A DNA stretch of 64,000 bases from Cadophora sp. MPI-SDFR-AT-0126 (GCA_020747065.1 JAGMVK010000004.1:1798001-1862000); one strand, 5' to 3'; positions 29,191 through 42,908 are shown, numbered from the stretch's first letter. The notes: generated by a model not told the origin, from the letters alone. Numbers and translations are program-made.

Positions 29191-32100
29191 CTCACCAAAC
29201 ACACTTCGGACGCTCTTTTTTCCTGTTCTACTATGTCTGCGTGCGTGTTCAATATACAGCTACAGCAATATCGATGGATACTTCCAGTACCTACCTCTGT
29301 TATCCTGCGGTGGAAAGGTCATGATTTATTGATTGATTGCGACACAACTCACATTTGGTTCCTCACTTTCTCACCCACTTCTTAACGTTTTCGTCGGTCT
29401 GTTCTGTTGCCCCCACGCCCGGAGAAAGTGCTTCTGCAAGGCTGTGCTGTACTGTGCGTGCTGCTGCCCGCTGAAGATTCTGTGATTCGTGGCTCAGGGC
29501 AGCTGAAAGCCTGCATGTGCATGCAAGCCACTGCTTGGAGTTACGCCCGAAATCTTCAACATGATGACCAGTACGCTGTCAATCTGACAGACTGCAGTGC
29601 AGTAGTCCTGTAGAGATACAGGCATTCTCAACGCTGCATAATTTCGCTGGAAGGAAAATGGTGCGCTTCAATCGGCACTTACGATATGGATATCGATGTA
29701 ATTAAGGCAAGGGTTGTCCACAGCAGAATTTCGTCAAGAATTTCCCGTTGTATCAATGTTACTTTTCCCAGATTTTAGCTCCGATCACCTTCTAAGCTCG
29801 AACTCTGGCACTGGCTGATTTACAATCTAGGACAATGGTGATGGCGTCCGAAGACATTGTGAGAAGCCTCAATTTTCTTCTCTCGCAGATTGAAATCGTG
29901 CCTGCCACGGATTATTGGACCTCCGACGTGTCTGCAAGAATTTCACTACTTCGCTATCATCCTTGTGCTGCATCTGGCAAATGCGCTGGTCAGGCTTCAC
30001 GTCAGATGCCCAGCGACTTCTGTTTGTGCGGCACATTTTTGATTTTCATTTGAACAATGGTTGCGAAGTACAAGCCTTCATTGGAGAGGTCTGCTTGCCG
30101 AGACTGCCGTTTTCCAGAACGGTTTCATGTTTTATGTTTCATGTTCTGCAGATCCTAAATACCCTGAGCAAGAGGCTAGTAGTCGGATCACGTCTCGGAT
30201 GCTCGGTGAAGAGGAGATCGTTCTGGATGCTTCCCCGATGATGGCCACCAGGGGGTGGACTCGTCAAATCAATCCACGAGATGTGGAAAAGGCATGTCCG
30301 AACGACTTGGCAAAATGCAAGCAGCAAGAGGCCGTTGCTGTCTTTTCCATCGCCTTGGTTCCTGGCTACTAGTGTTGTCGTATTGATGCATGACAGAAAG
30401 CTTCCGTGGATGCTTACTGGTAGCGATTCCCAACTGGGTACGTGATTTCGTCCTGAGCAGAAATTACATGAACGTGTACGGCTGTTTTTGGATGGGCAAC
30501 CTGTCTGAATGAGGTGGGGATGGCGAAGAAGGTGGTGTGGAGACAAGAAGTCGCCCACCACGGCCACGCCAATTGGACCTGCAGGAGCTGAGGTCGTAGA
30601 CCTTCTCTTTCTAGACATTGCTGTTGCTACATCGTTGCACTCTCAATCCTAGCAGCCAGGCCAAAGAGGATGAGGTCTTACTTCAAATCATCGTCTAATC
30701 AGTCGTCAATTATGGTCTCGAGCCTGAGCCTGATCCTGAGCCTGATCATTGCAGACCTGACTCGCATTTTCATGGTTGCAAGCTTGCAGACAAAAATAAA
30801 AACAGTTTGTGCCGCCAGGCGACAGCCTGCCTGAATTGCGCTTTTTGGGTGACGAATCCCGATGAGTCCTCAGGGCTGACCGAAGCTGAGCATGCCCCCC
30901 TGTTGCCCTGGTTCGAGATTAGGAATCTCAAATCAAATCATGCAGGAAATTCTCCAGAAGCAGGGTCTGCAACCGAATGCATGCTCGCTCAATCTCAACT
31001 CCTCCTGGCACACGTTCGCGTCGTCTCTTCCTCTGATAATCTGATGTCTCAGGAACGGGACGGCGAGTGGTCCTCGTGTGGTGGTAGTTGTGGAGAGGAA
31101 GGAGGGATTGTTCTAGTGGGAAGGCTAACATCTCCCAAGACTTGCCCACAGACCGTCTCTTTCCCGCTAAATTCAACAGCAGAAAGACCCGCAACCTTCT
31201 GTCCATCCAAACCCCCCGCTTCTTCTCATCCACTTCCTTCGAATCTGCCCGCCCTACAGGCGGCGAGGCTCTCAAACCCTGGTCACCATACGTCTATTAT
31301 CCAATTTAGCGGTGTACCAGCCACAGTACTGTTGTATCGGATGTCTTGACGACACTGGCACCGACGACTTTTCATCGGAGGACGGCCAGACCGCCACCGT
31401 CCCTCGTGCCTGATCTCAGCCGACCTTCTCAATCGAAACAATTGAATTGATGTTCCTAGATTTCTCATCGCGGAGTGCTGACGGCATACTCTTGGCTAGT
31501 GTAGCTTGAGACCCTCCAAATTCAGAGAGCCATCTCCAAGTGACCCTCTTTGAATGCCGTTGGTGTCGACTTTTTTGCTCGCTGGCACCGAGTGGACAAT
31601 TCAGAGGCGCCACAGCCCTCCTCCGCCAAACACGAGCCCTGGTTGTTCCCCTCCCTGTCCCTGCACACATTGGAGTGATCGCATCATGTGGACCTGCTGA
31701 TTATAACCTTAATGCAGGTACACCGAGTGGGAGGAGCGGTCAGGGGTAAGTCAAAAGAATCCCAAGGCATGGGGGTGCCCTGGTTCGAGGTCTTCCGGAA
31801 CCAAAAAGTTATTTACTCGCTGTCCCCCCTTAGCTTTGCTTCGTTGCTTCTCATCTTCTCCACGCCGATTTTGTTGTACTCCTAGGTGTGATCATTGTTC
31901 TTATTTTGTTTATCTTTCTGCGCCCGTTTTTATCTTTCCTAGTCACTCATTAATACTCTCGCGACACGGAGGAAACCCTGACGACTAACCGAACTTTCCT
32001 CTCCATCTCAAGGCTAGGCTGTAAAAACTAGCATCTCTATGAATGTGCATTAATAGCACATATTCGGAAGTCTTCTATTGTCCGTGACTTGACACGTCAG

Positions 32101-32230
32101 CTACGCACTCCATCTTTCTTGGTGGAATTCTCCATATCGATATTTCTCCAGCTCCATCGAATGGAGCAAGACAGATATCCTCGTCAATCTCAGATCTTGA
32201 AATCGACCGACATCCTCCATCATAGTCGCC
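29191..32230. other. 3-kb gene-poor region
   Basis: No supported gene. Short frames overlap on both strands without motifs. A small imperfect repeat (GAGCCTGAGCCTGATC) is at about 30720-30747. The last few hundred bases are the presumed promoter and leader of the Clr5-domain gene. Confidence 0.45.
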
Positions 32231-34311
32231 ATGACTTCCCGAAACTATTTGCTGCCAAACGCTGCTCAGTGCGACTCACTGACAGATGAACAATGTCGCA
32301 TGATTCAGGATATTCTCGATCCGGATGGAATCAGAACGTACAAGGACTGGGCCATGCCACACCAAAGCCACCTTATACGACTCTACATGAAGGGTATGAG
32401 CTTCCCCGATATTGCGAAAGCTATGCGGAGGAGAATAGACTGCTCGTAAGTCATCTCTGGGGCAGGAAACTGATTGGTGACTGACGGGTCGATAGATACA
32501 AGACCTATAACAATAGGTTTCGTTCCTGGTTATTTCCAACTACTCCCGCCGAGCGGGAACAGAAGATCATCGAGCTCTATTCGAAGGTTGCGAACCAGTA
32601 CAACCCAGCATCCACCGAAGTCACACCTCTCTCGCAAAGTCCAATGCTGCTTCCAATTCGACCGAGTCCAGGACAACAAAATTCGCAGGTGCCTGCTCGC
32701 ACCCCTTTCCCACATCCTTCCCAACCTTATGTGAGCGATACATCGCAGCACCGCGTATCTGTCTCGACAACCAATACATTCACGTCTAGTAGTGGCAGCT
32801 CGGCTTATACGCAATTCGATGACACATTGTCCAACCGATTCTCCGTCGCAAGTACCAACTCTTCGTTCAGCTCCACGAGCCACTATGCAGCTCCCAGACA
32901 ACAGACTCGACCACAATCGCATCTTCAGCCAGCCAAAACTCCGAAGCATGACGGAAAGGCGGGGTTGTGGAACGATAGTCTACGAGTCATCCCTTGTGAA
33001 TGGGATCACAGCCTCTGGCGTGAGGACTTTGCGCGATGCTCAGTGTGCGGTTTCTCTCAGTGGCATGCACTGATGCTTAATGCTGGCTCTTACAGCATCA
33101 GCGAATTTCATACTGCGATGCTTCGACGGAGGGATCTGATCAAACACGACTTCGCCGGAAACTTCCCGCTACACTTTCTGATGTCTGCTGGAGTAGGAAT
33201 GGAGTACTTCATTTATCTTATCCAACAGTGCGATACTGGTGGACAGAACGTCTTCGGCCAAAATCCTCTTCATGTGCTCGATCCCCATGATCTTGGAGAT
33301 CAGCTGATCAGCTTCTTAGAATATTTCAACAAGCTCGACCCGTTTCCTGGAATACTTCTTTCTCAGCGTGATATTCACTGCATCTCGCCTCTCCAGACAC
33401 TTCTACAGCGCCCACTTGAGCGAAATATGTACCGACGAGTCTTGAAAACCTTCCCTGGTGCTGTCTTCTCACTGCGCTCGCTTGACACCTCTGGCCGAGG
33501 AGTGGCGAAGATGATGGACGAAGCATCTTTGAAGGTCAAGTCAGAATCAACGACGGACTGGATGAAGATACAAGCTGGTATCACCGAGACAAGGCTGTTC
33601 CTTTCCGAGGCAGAGAACCAAAGCGGCAGTGTGCATGATTACGGCTTCCACGACATCGCTCGAGGTGCTCGAGGAACCCCGCTATTTGGACTAATGTTTC
33701 TATGTCGCATTTGTCACAAGACGGATGCACATTCTAATTCATATCTTGACCAGATGCAGTGCGCTTTGGATCATGGACGGAATGTCAACGCAACGGACGA
33801 GACCGGCATCACGCCAGCTCACCTCTTGGTAACTCACGCACGTTGTAACACCGACTTCTCGCCAGAAACACCGAGCCAAACTGCACAACTTTTCCGAATG
33901 CTACTTCCTCGCAACTACCCCAACCTTAGGGAGGCTCTTCACGTCCTTGACCCAGAAGGAAACAACCTCATTTTCAACATTGCTACTCGCGGTTTCTGCG
34001 AAATCCTTGACTATGCATTATCTCTTGAGGAATTCCCTCGTAGATCTGCCATGGTCAATGCTTGCTCCCAACGTCCGAAAACTCCCGATGGCACTTCTTC
34101 CGTCGGAGAATGGAGCGTACTCCAGGCTGTTGAGGAGAAGCTCCATGAAGTGGACGAAAGAATCAAGATGGTGTCCTTGACCACAAATCTCAAGGAGCTA
34201 GACCGATTATGCGTTGAGAGCAATCGACTCAAAATGTGCAAGAATATTCTCAAAGTAGCCGGCTCGGAACTCAGTCCTAGCATTACGACTCGATACAAGA
34301 TATGCGAGTAG
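32231..34311 (+). CDS. Clr5-domain protein with ankyrin-like C-terminal half
   Basis: Two exons, 32231-32445 and 32496-34311, give 2,031 nt, 676 aa. Residues about 35-90 (DWAMPHQSHLIRLYMKG, FPDIAKAM, YKTYNNRFRSWLF) match the Clr5 DNA-binding-like domain, which is common in fungal regulators, and the intron splits it. A long Ser/Thr/Gln-rich linker follows to about residue 240. Then there is a globular part with GNFPLHFLMSAG, GQNPLHVLDPHD and DETGITPAHLLV, which read as divergent ankyrin repeats. No enzymatic motif is seen. It lies 1.4 kb upstream of, and in the same orientation as, the STAND gene. A regulatory role is inferred only from the Clr5 domain. Confidence 0.8.
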
Positions 34312-35668
34312 TCTCGTGATCATACACACATGTCGTCTTATCTATTCTCGACTTTTTCGATACACTCGAAACACCCTGCTTTTACCCCTGCACGCCGAGC
34401 TATACATGCATGCGTTGTGCTCTCATCTGCTTCCGCGGTTTTGTTTTGGATTTCGCAGTATTTCCATTTTTCATATTTCTTTATCAGTACTCGAGCGGTC
34501 AAAAGCGAGCGTCTATTGCTTATTTTGTTATCTTTGTTTCCTAACAACCATAGACTTACGACTTTTCACGCGATACCCATGTTCTCCATAGCAGCGATGC
34601 TACACACTGTACCACCATCACCTTTATACCCCCTTATTTCGGTTATGTTCGATTTCTCATCAGCAATCAAAAATGTAGCATTGGGTTGAGGCTTTTGCTT
34701 TTCTGCTTTTACTTGTCTTGCTTGGATTCTTGCTGGGTTTGGGGAAAGCGATTTCATACGGGTAAAAGTCGAGAAGGATCTCTTTGGATGCGATTATGAA
34801 TGTTGGCTGTATTACTACCACACATGGGTTGGAAAAGCGTTTTGAATTTCATAGACTGTATTTGTACCTGTCTGTATTTATATCTTGTGTTGAACTTGGG
34901 CATGGAACTTCCGTGGAATTCGAAAGGGCAGGCACCGGGGAATTGAAAATGGGAATTACCGGGGCAGCCTGGCTGCGCCGGACATCGGATGGGGCTATAA
35001 TAGATATCGTGGATGGAGATTTGCTTCGATATCCAATATGGAATGTGGTTGAGTGTGGGATATGTATCATTATGACTTTGATCTGGGGAAGATAATCAAC
35101 AAGGCTGTTTGTGGGGCATGAATTCTTTTTTCAATGCCTGTATGTGATTTGTTTTACTGTGAACAACAACCACTGGACGGCATATGCTTACGATTTAGCT
35201 TCTGTTCTCTCTGATGAGCTAAATTATTTTGCTTGTAGTTTCATTTCTGGACTCTTTCTCGTCTAAGCGGCTGGAGAAGGTCAACATGCCCCGTGACGTG
35301 CCTAATACTTGTTGGCTCACCGATAAGCCTGTTGGGGCGCAGCGGTGGCAGTGACAATTTCGCTGTTCAGCGCGACAACCCTTTCGATCCCTCTTCGAAG
35401 TAGCCATCAGGTTCAGGTTCTTATGGACGTATTATTTTCAGATCATTCTTCAAGATTTTGGCCTCTTTCATCCCCGTTGTGCTGCTGTTCTCAGCGACAA
35501 ATTTATCCGCTTACACATTCCAAGCTTGTTAGGATTCATTTCTTACGATAGATGCGACAGCCTGAGGTGCTGTTGTTCCGATTTTTCACTCATTTTCCAG
35601 ATTATAATTGAAGCCTTCCTGAGATTGCGGTGCGCACGGGCGTGCGAGGCGGCACTACGTCGTTCGAG
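34312..35668. other. Intergenic between Clr5 and STAND genes
   Basis: No gene supported. It holds the Clr5 gene 3' region and the STAND promoter. Short frames have no recognisable motif. Confidence 0.5.
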
Positions 35669-38600
35669 ATGCCCCTTCCGAATGATAAGTCGGGTGATGC
35701 CGACATATCCAGCAACTCTGTCGTAGATGCAGCTGCAAGATACCGAGTCTTGGTTGAAACGCTTCCATCTGAGCATCATGAACTATTCTTATCTTGCTGT
35801 ACTGGTGAGGCACTATTGGACGACGTCAAAGCCCTGAAGATATTGAAGGATGGGAAGAAGGTGCGACAGCTGGGGCGAATACAGAAGTTTGTCAAATCTT
35901 GTGAACCCATGTTTGCTGCTCTGGACGTTTTCAGTCAAGTTGATCCAATCCATTTCGGCACTGTCTGGGGTGGTGTACGAGTCCTTGTGCAGGTGAGCAA
36001 TCCCATCGAGTACGATTTCCCGAAAGCCTGTTGACATGTTCAGCTTACCGCGAACTTTTTAAACTTTTACGATCGCCTGACCGAATCTCTGTTCACAATG
36101 GCTGGAACGATTGATTACTTTCGTGTCGTACAGACATATAGTGTAGCATCTGGTTCAAAGCGGCTTGCTGTTCTGCTTGACTCTGTTTTTGCCGAAATTC
36201 TCGACTTCTTGACCGGTGTGATGCGGATCTTCCACACCTCAGAAGGGAGTATGTTATTGCCTCAAACTTCGACCACCTCGCTGACAAGAGCTTTAGAAGC
36301 AAAAAGTAGAGCTCGTACTTATGCTGCCGCTGCGTTCAAACCTTTCCGCTTTGATCAGGTAGTCAGCCAAATGAAGGAATACCGAACGGCTGTTGTGGCA
36401 GAGCTGGTTCTTCTGCAGGCTATTAAACAAGAGGATCTTCTCGTTAACAACAGTTTGGAGGAAGAACATGATTCGTTTGTAGGTTATTGGAGCCCACTCT
36501 CAGGTAGCTCAGTACTGATTATGAGACTAGAGGCCTGGTGTTAAATTGTTCCGCAGCCTTGGGCCAGAGATTAACGGTGAGTTGTTTTTCGTTGCGGAGC
36601 GCCATGTATTATTTTGCTAATTGGAGATGAAGATGCCTTGATTAGTAGGATCCGGACTTGGCTTGCACCTACGTGGTATACGTCGGCGTACCAGGATGCC
36701 TGTGAGCTGAGAGCAGGAAGCACCGCAGGGTGGATTTTTGAGCAGCCCGCCTATCAGACTTGGCGAGCCTTACAGCAGGAGTCTTCCACACTGTGGATTC
36801 ACGGTAAGCTTGAGAAGCTTGGGAGAAATAAACACCATTAACATATTATTCTCTAGGGAAGCCCGGCAGTGGCAAAACGATATTAGCTGCCGCTCTCGTG
36901 GATCATGAAAAAGCAACATCTCCTGACCAGTCACCATTCTACTTCTTTTTCGACTCGCTTCAAAGTCCAGCTAGCAGCAGCAAATCGGCCTACACTGCTA
37001 TCCTGTCCCAAATCTTACAGCGGCATTCAGCAAATGAGAAGTTGATTGATATGTTCCGGTTCTGTATGTGTTTCACAACTGACGGACAGCCAACGGCATC
37101 TACGAGGGAGGCTGGGGATCTACTCGAGTTATGCCTCCAGCTTCCAGAGCTCGAGAACAGCGTAATCATTCTGGACGGTCTGGACGAATGCGACGATCTT
37201 GAAAAAGAAATGATTCACTCACTGAAAAATATTACTCTTCGGGCTTCGGTCAAGTCAATTGTATTGGGTCGTTCCAGTGTCCAAGGCGTCCTTAAGAACA
37301 TTCCCGGATTGATTGACATTGAGGTAGGAGTATTCAACCTAGATGACATTCAGGAGTATCTTCGAGGCGAACTGACCGAATCCGTTGGAAATGATATACT
37401 ACCAGCAAAATTGGACATCGAAGTCACCGTGGGAAGACTCAGCCGCCGCGCCGATGGAATGTTTCTTTGGGCTCGTCTAATGATGGTCTATCTCAACTCA
37501 CCCGGTCTCTTAGTGTCCGAAAGACTCGAAGCCATTTCAGACGTTGACATGCCCGAAGGTCTCGAACGCATGTATGAAAGGATCCTCAGACAGATGTCAA
37601 GAGCAGGGAAGACATCTCTCAGACTTGCATATCATGTTTTCATGTGTCTTATGTATGCGCGGCGACCTCTGACTATGATAGAGCTTGAAGACTCCGTAGT
37701 TTCTCGCAGAAAAGGAGGCATCGATGAACCCTCACGAAAGATACCAAACTTCTCGGACAACGTCCTGTCAATATGCGGCGGTTTTGTAGAACGGCACTCG
37801 CTTGTTGTGGAAAGGGATCAACCGCCGTATCCTTCCTTTCGATTCATTCATGCTTCAGTGAAAGAGTACTTCAGGATGGAGCCTCAGCGGCGAATCGACG
37901 GCGCAGCTGTGTTGAAAGACTTCGTTCTGGTCCCCCTGGCTTTGACTGGTAATTCTCGCCTAGCGGCACAAGCCTTGGAATACATGATCTATGCCATGCC
38001 AAAGGAGAGAATTACTACCTCGACGAGTGCAAGTACGGAGCTCCTTACGCAGAGACCACTCAGTCAATATGCGACAATTAATTGGCCGCACCACATGCTG
38101 GCAACGAATGGTAACCAAGTTGCTGTGCAAGAAGCATACACGCAAGAGCCGATGGCTTACGCTGAGTTCATTTCTGCGCTCTGCCAGACACTGTCTAGCC
38201 CCAGCGCGATATCCGCATGGATTCAAAGTTGCTTCATCTTCCAGCACGAACCACCAGTTCCGACCCTCCTTGAGTGGGTTGACGACTGCAATCGTCCAAC
38301 CTTTCCGTGGCGAAAACATTTCCTTCAGATCGACGACGTTGTGCCTGAGATAAAAAGTCTTGCCGACTATCTAGACAGGGTGATTAGGGAATGGGGTACT
38401 CACCTGTGGCGAGACCCTAGCTGCATTTGGGAGGAAATCGGTGCTTTCATGCCCTCGGCCTTCGTAATCAACCCACGAGGCATAACGGTCAGAAACCTCG
38501 TCTCCAGAAAAGCGCCATTGCTTCTCAGCAAAGAGCCCATCCATAAGGTTTCTCGACTGATGCCAAATGGGAAGCTGGACTATGTCTTGAGTGTGTTCCC

Positions 38601-40314
38601 TACAAAGTAAGATTGTTCTCTAGGCTGGGGAAATCCTTCAAAACTGATACAGAGTAGGGTATTTGTAGAGTCTGCTACTTCGCGTGCCACAGCGTGGGGC
38701 AATGACTGCTTTGAGTGTTTAGAATATTCCCACGACTGGCTGGCTCGCCTAGAAGTATTTTCTATCGATGAGTGCGAAGAAGTCGGATCTCTTGAAATTC
38801 CACTTGAAGAGGACGAAGTCCGGCTACAGATATTCCAGACTCTGATGTGCTCCTCTTCTGGTGGCTCGCTACAGTTTCCACTTTCAATGGGCCCAGATGG
38901 CAGCCACTTTACTATTCTAGGGACTTTATACCATATCCAAGGGGAGCTCGACTCACTTTCGTATAACGCCACCAAAATTCCCACCAAAATTCCACAAGCC
39001 AATAGGAACTTCTACGAGGTACCGCCTGAGGGTCCTTGGATGCCTGATCCTCGCTCATTATTTCTTTACTGGATATACTTTGACGATTCCATGCGCTATC
39101 TCTCTTTGGTTGAACAGAGGCCTCAAAACCGGATTTTGGTCAGCGTGTTTGAATTTACAAGCGAAAAAGAAAGGGTACGATATGTTGCTAAGTCAGGCGT
39201 GTCACTCCCGAAGCCCCATGATGTCTACTACCCTGGAAGGGACAGAAGGGAATTTGAACTCGCTTTTCACCCCTTCATGCCACTATTGGCCATCGCTGGA
39301 ACTTTTGATACTTTCATTTGGGAGTTCACGTCAAATCGTAGTCGCGAAGGTTTCTCCAAACTGACGTCCGGGGTCACTGATGACCACGGAAGGATTGAGT
39401 TCGTGTCTTTCAGCTCCGATGGTAACTCATGTATCACGAAGAGACGAGGTGGTTTACCCAGCGTTGTGAGCATTGAGAGTCGCACAGCAGGATCCACACG
39501 CCTCGAAGACGGATCCACCTCTCATGGTAGTAGTTCTAATCGAATGCTCTCACTACGCGGACCCTCTTCCCTCACTGTATCTCCAGAGAGCTCAGTCACG
39601 ATTCGAAGCAGAAGTCAAGCACTTTCTGTGCAGGGAAAGTCAGCAGGAGATGTCATGCTGAATAACTCCAAGGGGGAAGTGAGCCTGTCGAGGTGGTCTG
39701 GCGAAGGGCAGAATCCTGAATCACTCACTCTCACCCGTATCCCTAACTTGCCAGGGTCAAAGGACATAGTCCCGGGCATTGTATTGCCCACTTCATCTGG
39801 GGATCCCGTCAAAATCGTCCTAGACAAAGGGCCGACGACTGCAAATCAAATCAACAAGCCTCAACTCCATACACCATACCCAACAATTGTACAACGACAC
39901 ATCAGTTCGATTCAACGCTCGCACCACGCTCGGTCTGCAGGTCTACCAAATCAGGCCTCGTTTTTAGCTATCGCTGGACCTGATGGACCAGAAAAGGATG
40001 TGGTGTCTTCGTCATCCGACCGAGACCGAAGTAATGAAGATGATGCTTCTCGACGTTCGACGGTGGATTCTTTGTCATTGGACATCCCAGCTATGACAAT
40101 TTCAGGAGAAAATCCTCCAGATCCCGTTTTCTTGACACCTATATTTACTAGCAGCTCCACGACGAGCGATGCAGGGCATACGGGCTACCGAGATGCAGCT
40201 GGAACTGTTCGTGTTGCTAGTCCCATGTTAGAGACTGCAAAATCTCCTCAGAAGTCAAAGAAGAAGCATGAATGGTCATTGAAGAGGCTATTCAAAAGGA
40301 CCAAAAAAGTTTGA
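35669..40314 (+). CDS. STAND/NACHT NTPase (fungal NLR-like) with C-terminal beta-propeller-like region
   Basis: My model has five exons (35669-35992, 36044-36503, 36627-36803, 36857-38606, 38655-40314), 4,371 nt, 1,456 aa. The third and fourth exon joins are the least certain. The N-terminal ~200 residues resemble the DUF7708-type domain that precedes NACHT in many fungal proteins (LGRIQKFVKSCEP, FGTVWGGVRVLVQ). The NACHT domain has Walker A GKPGSGKT at the start of exon 4, Walker B VIILDGLDECDD and a sensor region SIVLGRSSVQG. Then comes a helical/winged region (PLTMIELEDSV, RFIHASVKEYF). The C-terminal ~550 residues contain short strands such as LLAIAGTFDTFIWEF and FVSFSSDGNSCI that suggest WD-like blades, then a Ser-rich tail ending in a basic cluster. 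Such proteins act in non-self recognition or programmed death; the function here is inferred. Confidence 0.85.
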
Positions 40315-40695
40315 TCACGCTATTCTCTGGTGTGAATGGACAACGTGGAGCCAATCTTTGTATGAATCTACACGATCAACCAGAATACTTGTTTGAAATC
40401 AGACGGGCCAAGAACAAGACATATTGATCATGACAACTTCTAGCGAGCTAGCTTAACAGAGCAATAAGGAAAGAAAATAGAATTTGAAGCAACCACTAAA
40501 GTCAAGAATAAGAGTAAAGTACCAGAAAGAGAATGAAAATGCACCTTGTCAGAACCGGCCACCCAGTACCCAGCATTCCAACAAGCTAAATCAGGAAATA
40601 TTCACGCCAGCAACCCGTCCTTTTCAACCTAAGCCTGAACGCCTCGCCCAACTCCGCAACTTCCCCGCATCCTGGCCGCCTTGTAAACAAATAGT
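40315..40695. other. Intergenic between convergent STAND and DUF4215 genes
   Basis: No gene seen. Both flanking genes end here. Confidence 0.5.
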
Positions 40696-42908
40696 CTAAC
40701 AAGTAACCTTCACCGGGACCTCCTGGCAGCTGTCTGGCCCCGGGAATGGAGTCGTACAGAGCGTATCACACTCCACACCCGGCGCAACAAAGACTCTATA
40801 CTCTTGACCAGGGAAGGCCAGTCTGAACTGTCTCGCATCCGTCGGCTCCAATCCGTTAGCTCGGTAGCCTGCTCGGCAGGCACAGTAGTCTTTGCCTGTG
40901 GGCGTGTTGATGCACGAGGTTGTGATGGTACATTTGTTGAGGAAGGGATTGGGATTGCAGGTGGCGCAGGTGGAGTCTGGGCACGAGCCTGGGCAGGATG
41001 GAGTAGTTTGGCAGGTTGCGGTGCAGGTGGATTGTGGTGTTCCTGGGTTTCATGTTAGTGGGGGTCATTTGTTGCAAGGTAATTTAGTGACAAGGAACTT
41101 ACCATTGTCAGCGCCGTCATCGCAGGTCTCGCCCAATTCGTAGTCGATATGTCCGTCTCCGCATCGAGGAGGCTCAGTATTGCACCACGTGCAGTCGGTT
41201 GTGCAGTTTGATTTGTCGCCGCCATTCAAATAGCCGTCGTCACAGACCTCGGGGCTGATATGTGTTAGCTGGAAGTACTTGATAAAGTTGACTCGGCGGA
41301 GTGAGGATTTCAACTGGGAGAGAAAAAGGCAAGACTTACTACTCAACAATGCCGTTCCCACATCGAGGGGGGTTTGGATTTCCACACGGCTCTTTCAGAG
41401 TGCAGTTTGCGTTGCAATGAGAGCTCCATGAGCCATTCAGCTCACCATCATCGCATTCTTCCGGACTGGCAATAAATCAGTTTCGTCCTCTCAACCGGCT
41501 GAACGAGCTTACTATTCAGTGATTCCATTACCGCAAGAGCAATCATTCCACTTGCATTCAGAGCTGCATCTTCCAGTAGGGCCATTTGCATATTCTCCAT
41601 CATCGCCTGTGCTTCAAGTCAGCAGCTCGAACATGAATCTGGTAAGAATGAGTCTTACAATCTTCTCCAGGCTCGACAACACCGTTTCCACAGTCGTACT
41701 TGCATGTTTCAGTCGTGCATGTGGCCGAACAGTTGGCTCCAGGAGTGCCATTGAGAAGACTGGTAGATGTCAGCCTTGCTCATCGAGTAAAGGTACTCGA
41801 GGCGAGATGCAGGTTAACTGGTCACACGAGAGAATCATGTGACTTTCGTTTTCATGGAAGGTTGAATGCCACCTCGAACGAGGCCAGACTCCATGAAGTA
41901 TCATGGGAAGTGATCACTTACTATCCAAGATCGCATTGTTCTCCATCAGCAGTATCAACGATCGCATCTCCACAATATCCGCACAAGTGGCATTCAGTCG
42001 TACAACCACTGTCGTAGGCGCCATTTTTGTTTCCTGCGTCGCATTCCTCGCCAGCTCTTCAATGAAGTCAGCAAATGTCTTTGCAAAGTGTGAATAATGG
42101 ATTTCTCACTCTTTGATGCCATTTCCACAGATAGGAGTGATTTCACACTTGTCCGAGCAGCCAGAGTTGTATTTTCCGTTGTCTGCTCCAAGATCGCAGG
42201 CCTCGTCGCCTTCCTTCTTGCCATTTCCGCACTAATAACCATGTGTCAGCGTGGATCAGAAGTGCTGAGAATCCATGTAGGTATTTGGAATCTGCATAGT
42301 CCAAATTGGTGACAGAGGGGAAAGATGAGAGACACTTACAACGGGAGTGCAGGTACAAGTGCTTGAGCAGCCAGAATTCCATTTTCCATTCTCAGATCCG
42401 AGGTCACATGCCTCTTCGCCTTCGACTTTACCATCACCACCTAATATCGAAGTCAGTGATCGTCTCACGGGGGAGAAATTGCGGCGGTAGACTCACAGAC
42501 TGGCAGGCAAGTGCAGTTCGCTGAGCAGCCTGAGTTCCAAGCACCCTTTGAGAAAATTCAGTAAAGCCATTGAGCAAGTAGGGCAACACTTAGGGAATAA
42601 CTCACATTAAGCTTTGGGCCTAGATCGCACTCCTCATACGGAGCCTGAACGATTCCATCTCCGCAAGTTCCTCCGCAATGATCACCACAGTCATCGTCGC
42701 AATGATCACCACAATCAGTATGATAGGTTGGCGGCGGAGTGTAGCTTGGAGTGGGATGGTAGGTAGGTGGCTCAGTGTACGAAGCAATCACTGTGGTATA
42801 AGTTTCGGGCGGATAGGATGAGGATGGATAAGATGAGGGAGGGTAAGATTCTCCTGCGAGAACAGAGGCCGTCCCGAAGAAGAGTGTGGAGAGGATTGAG
42901 TACCTCAT
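40696..42908 (-). CDS. Secreted cysteine-rich DUF4215-repeat protein
   Basis: My model has ten exons (minus: 42908-42606, 42545-42497, 42440-42340, 42231-42110, 42056-41922, 41759-41659, 41606-41513, 41465-41340, 41254-41103, 41042-40696), 1,530 nt, 509 aa. A signal peptide (MRYSILSTLFFGTASVLAG) is followed by a Pro/Tyr/Ser-rich stretch and a Cys/His/Asp segment (CGDHCDDDCGDHCGGTCG). Then come about eight repeats of the pattern CG(N/D)G..E..E.CD.G..N...(S/N)C...C. This fits the DUF4215 (Myxococcus cysteine-rich repeat) type. The exon boundaries fall near the ends of repeats, so each exon carries about one repeat. The last exon encodes a Cys-rich module without the repeat. There is no TM or GPI signal that I can see. 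Probable extracellular or wall role, function unknown. Confidence 0.85.

Noticed and set aside
30900..31800. GGTTCGAG-type tRNA B-box-like strings at about 30909 and 31783
   Set aside because: No A box, anticodon stem or acceptor pairing could be found around them.
36557..36576. A 20-nt exon in the STAND gene between 36503 and 36627
   Set aside because: It cannot be joined on both sides without a stop. Skipping it keeps the frame throughout.
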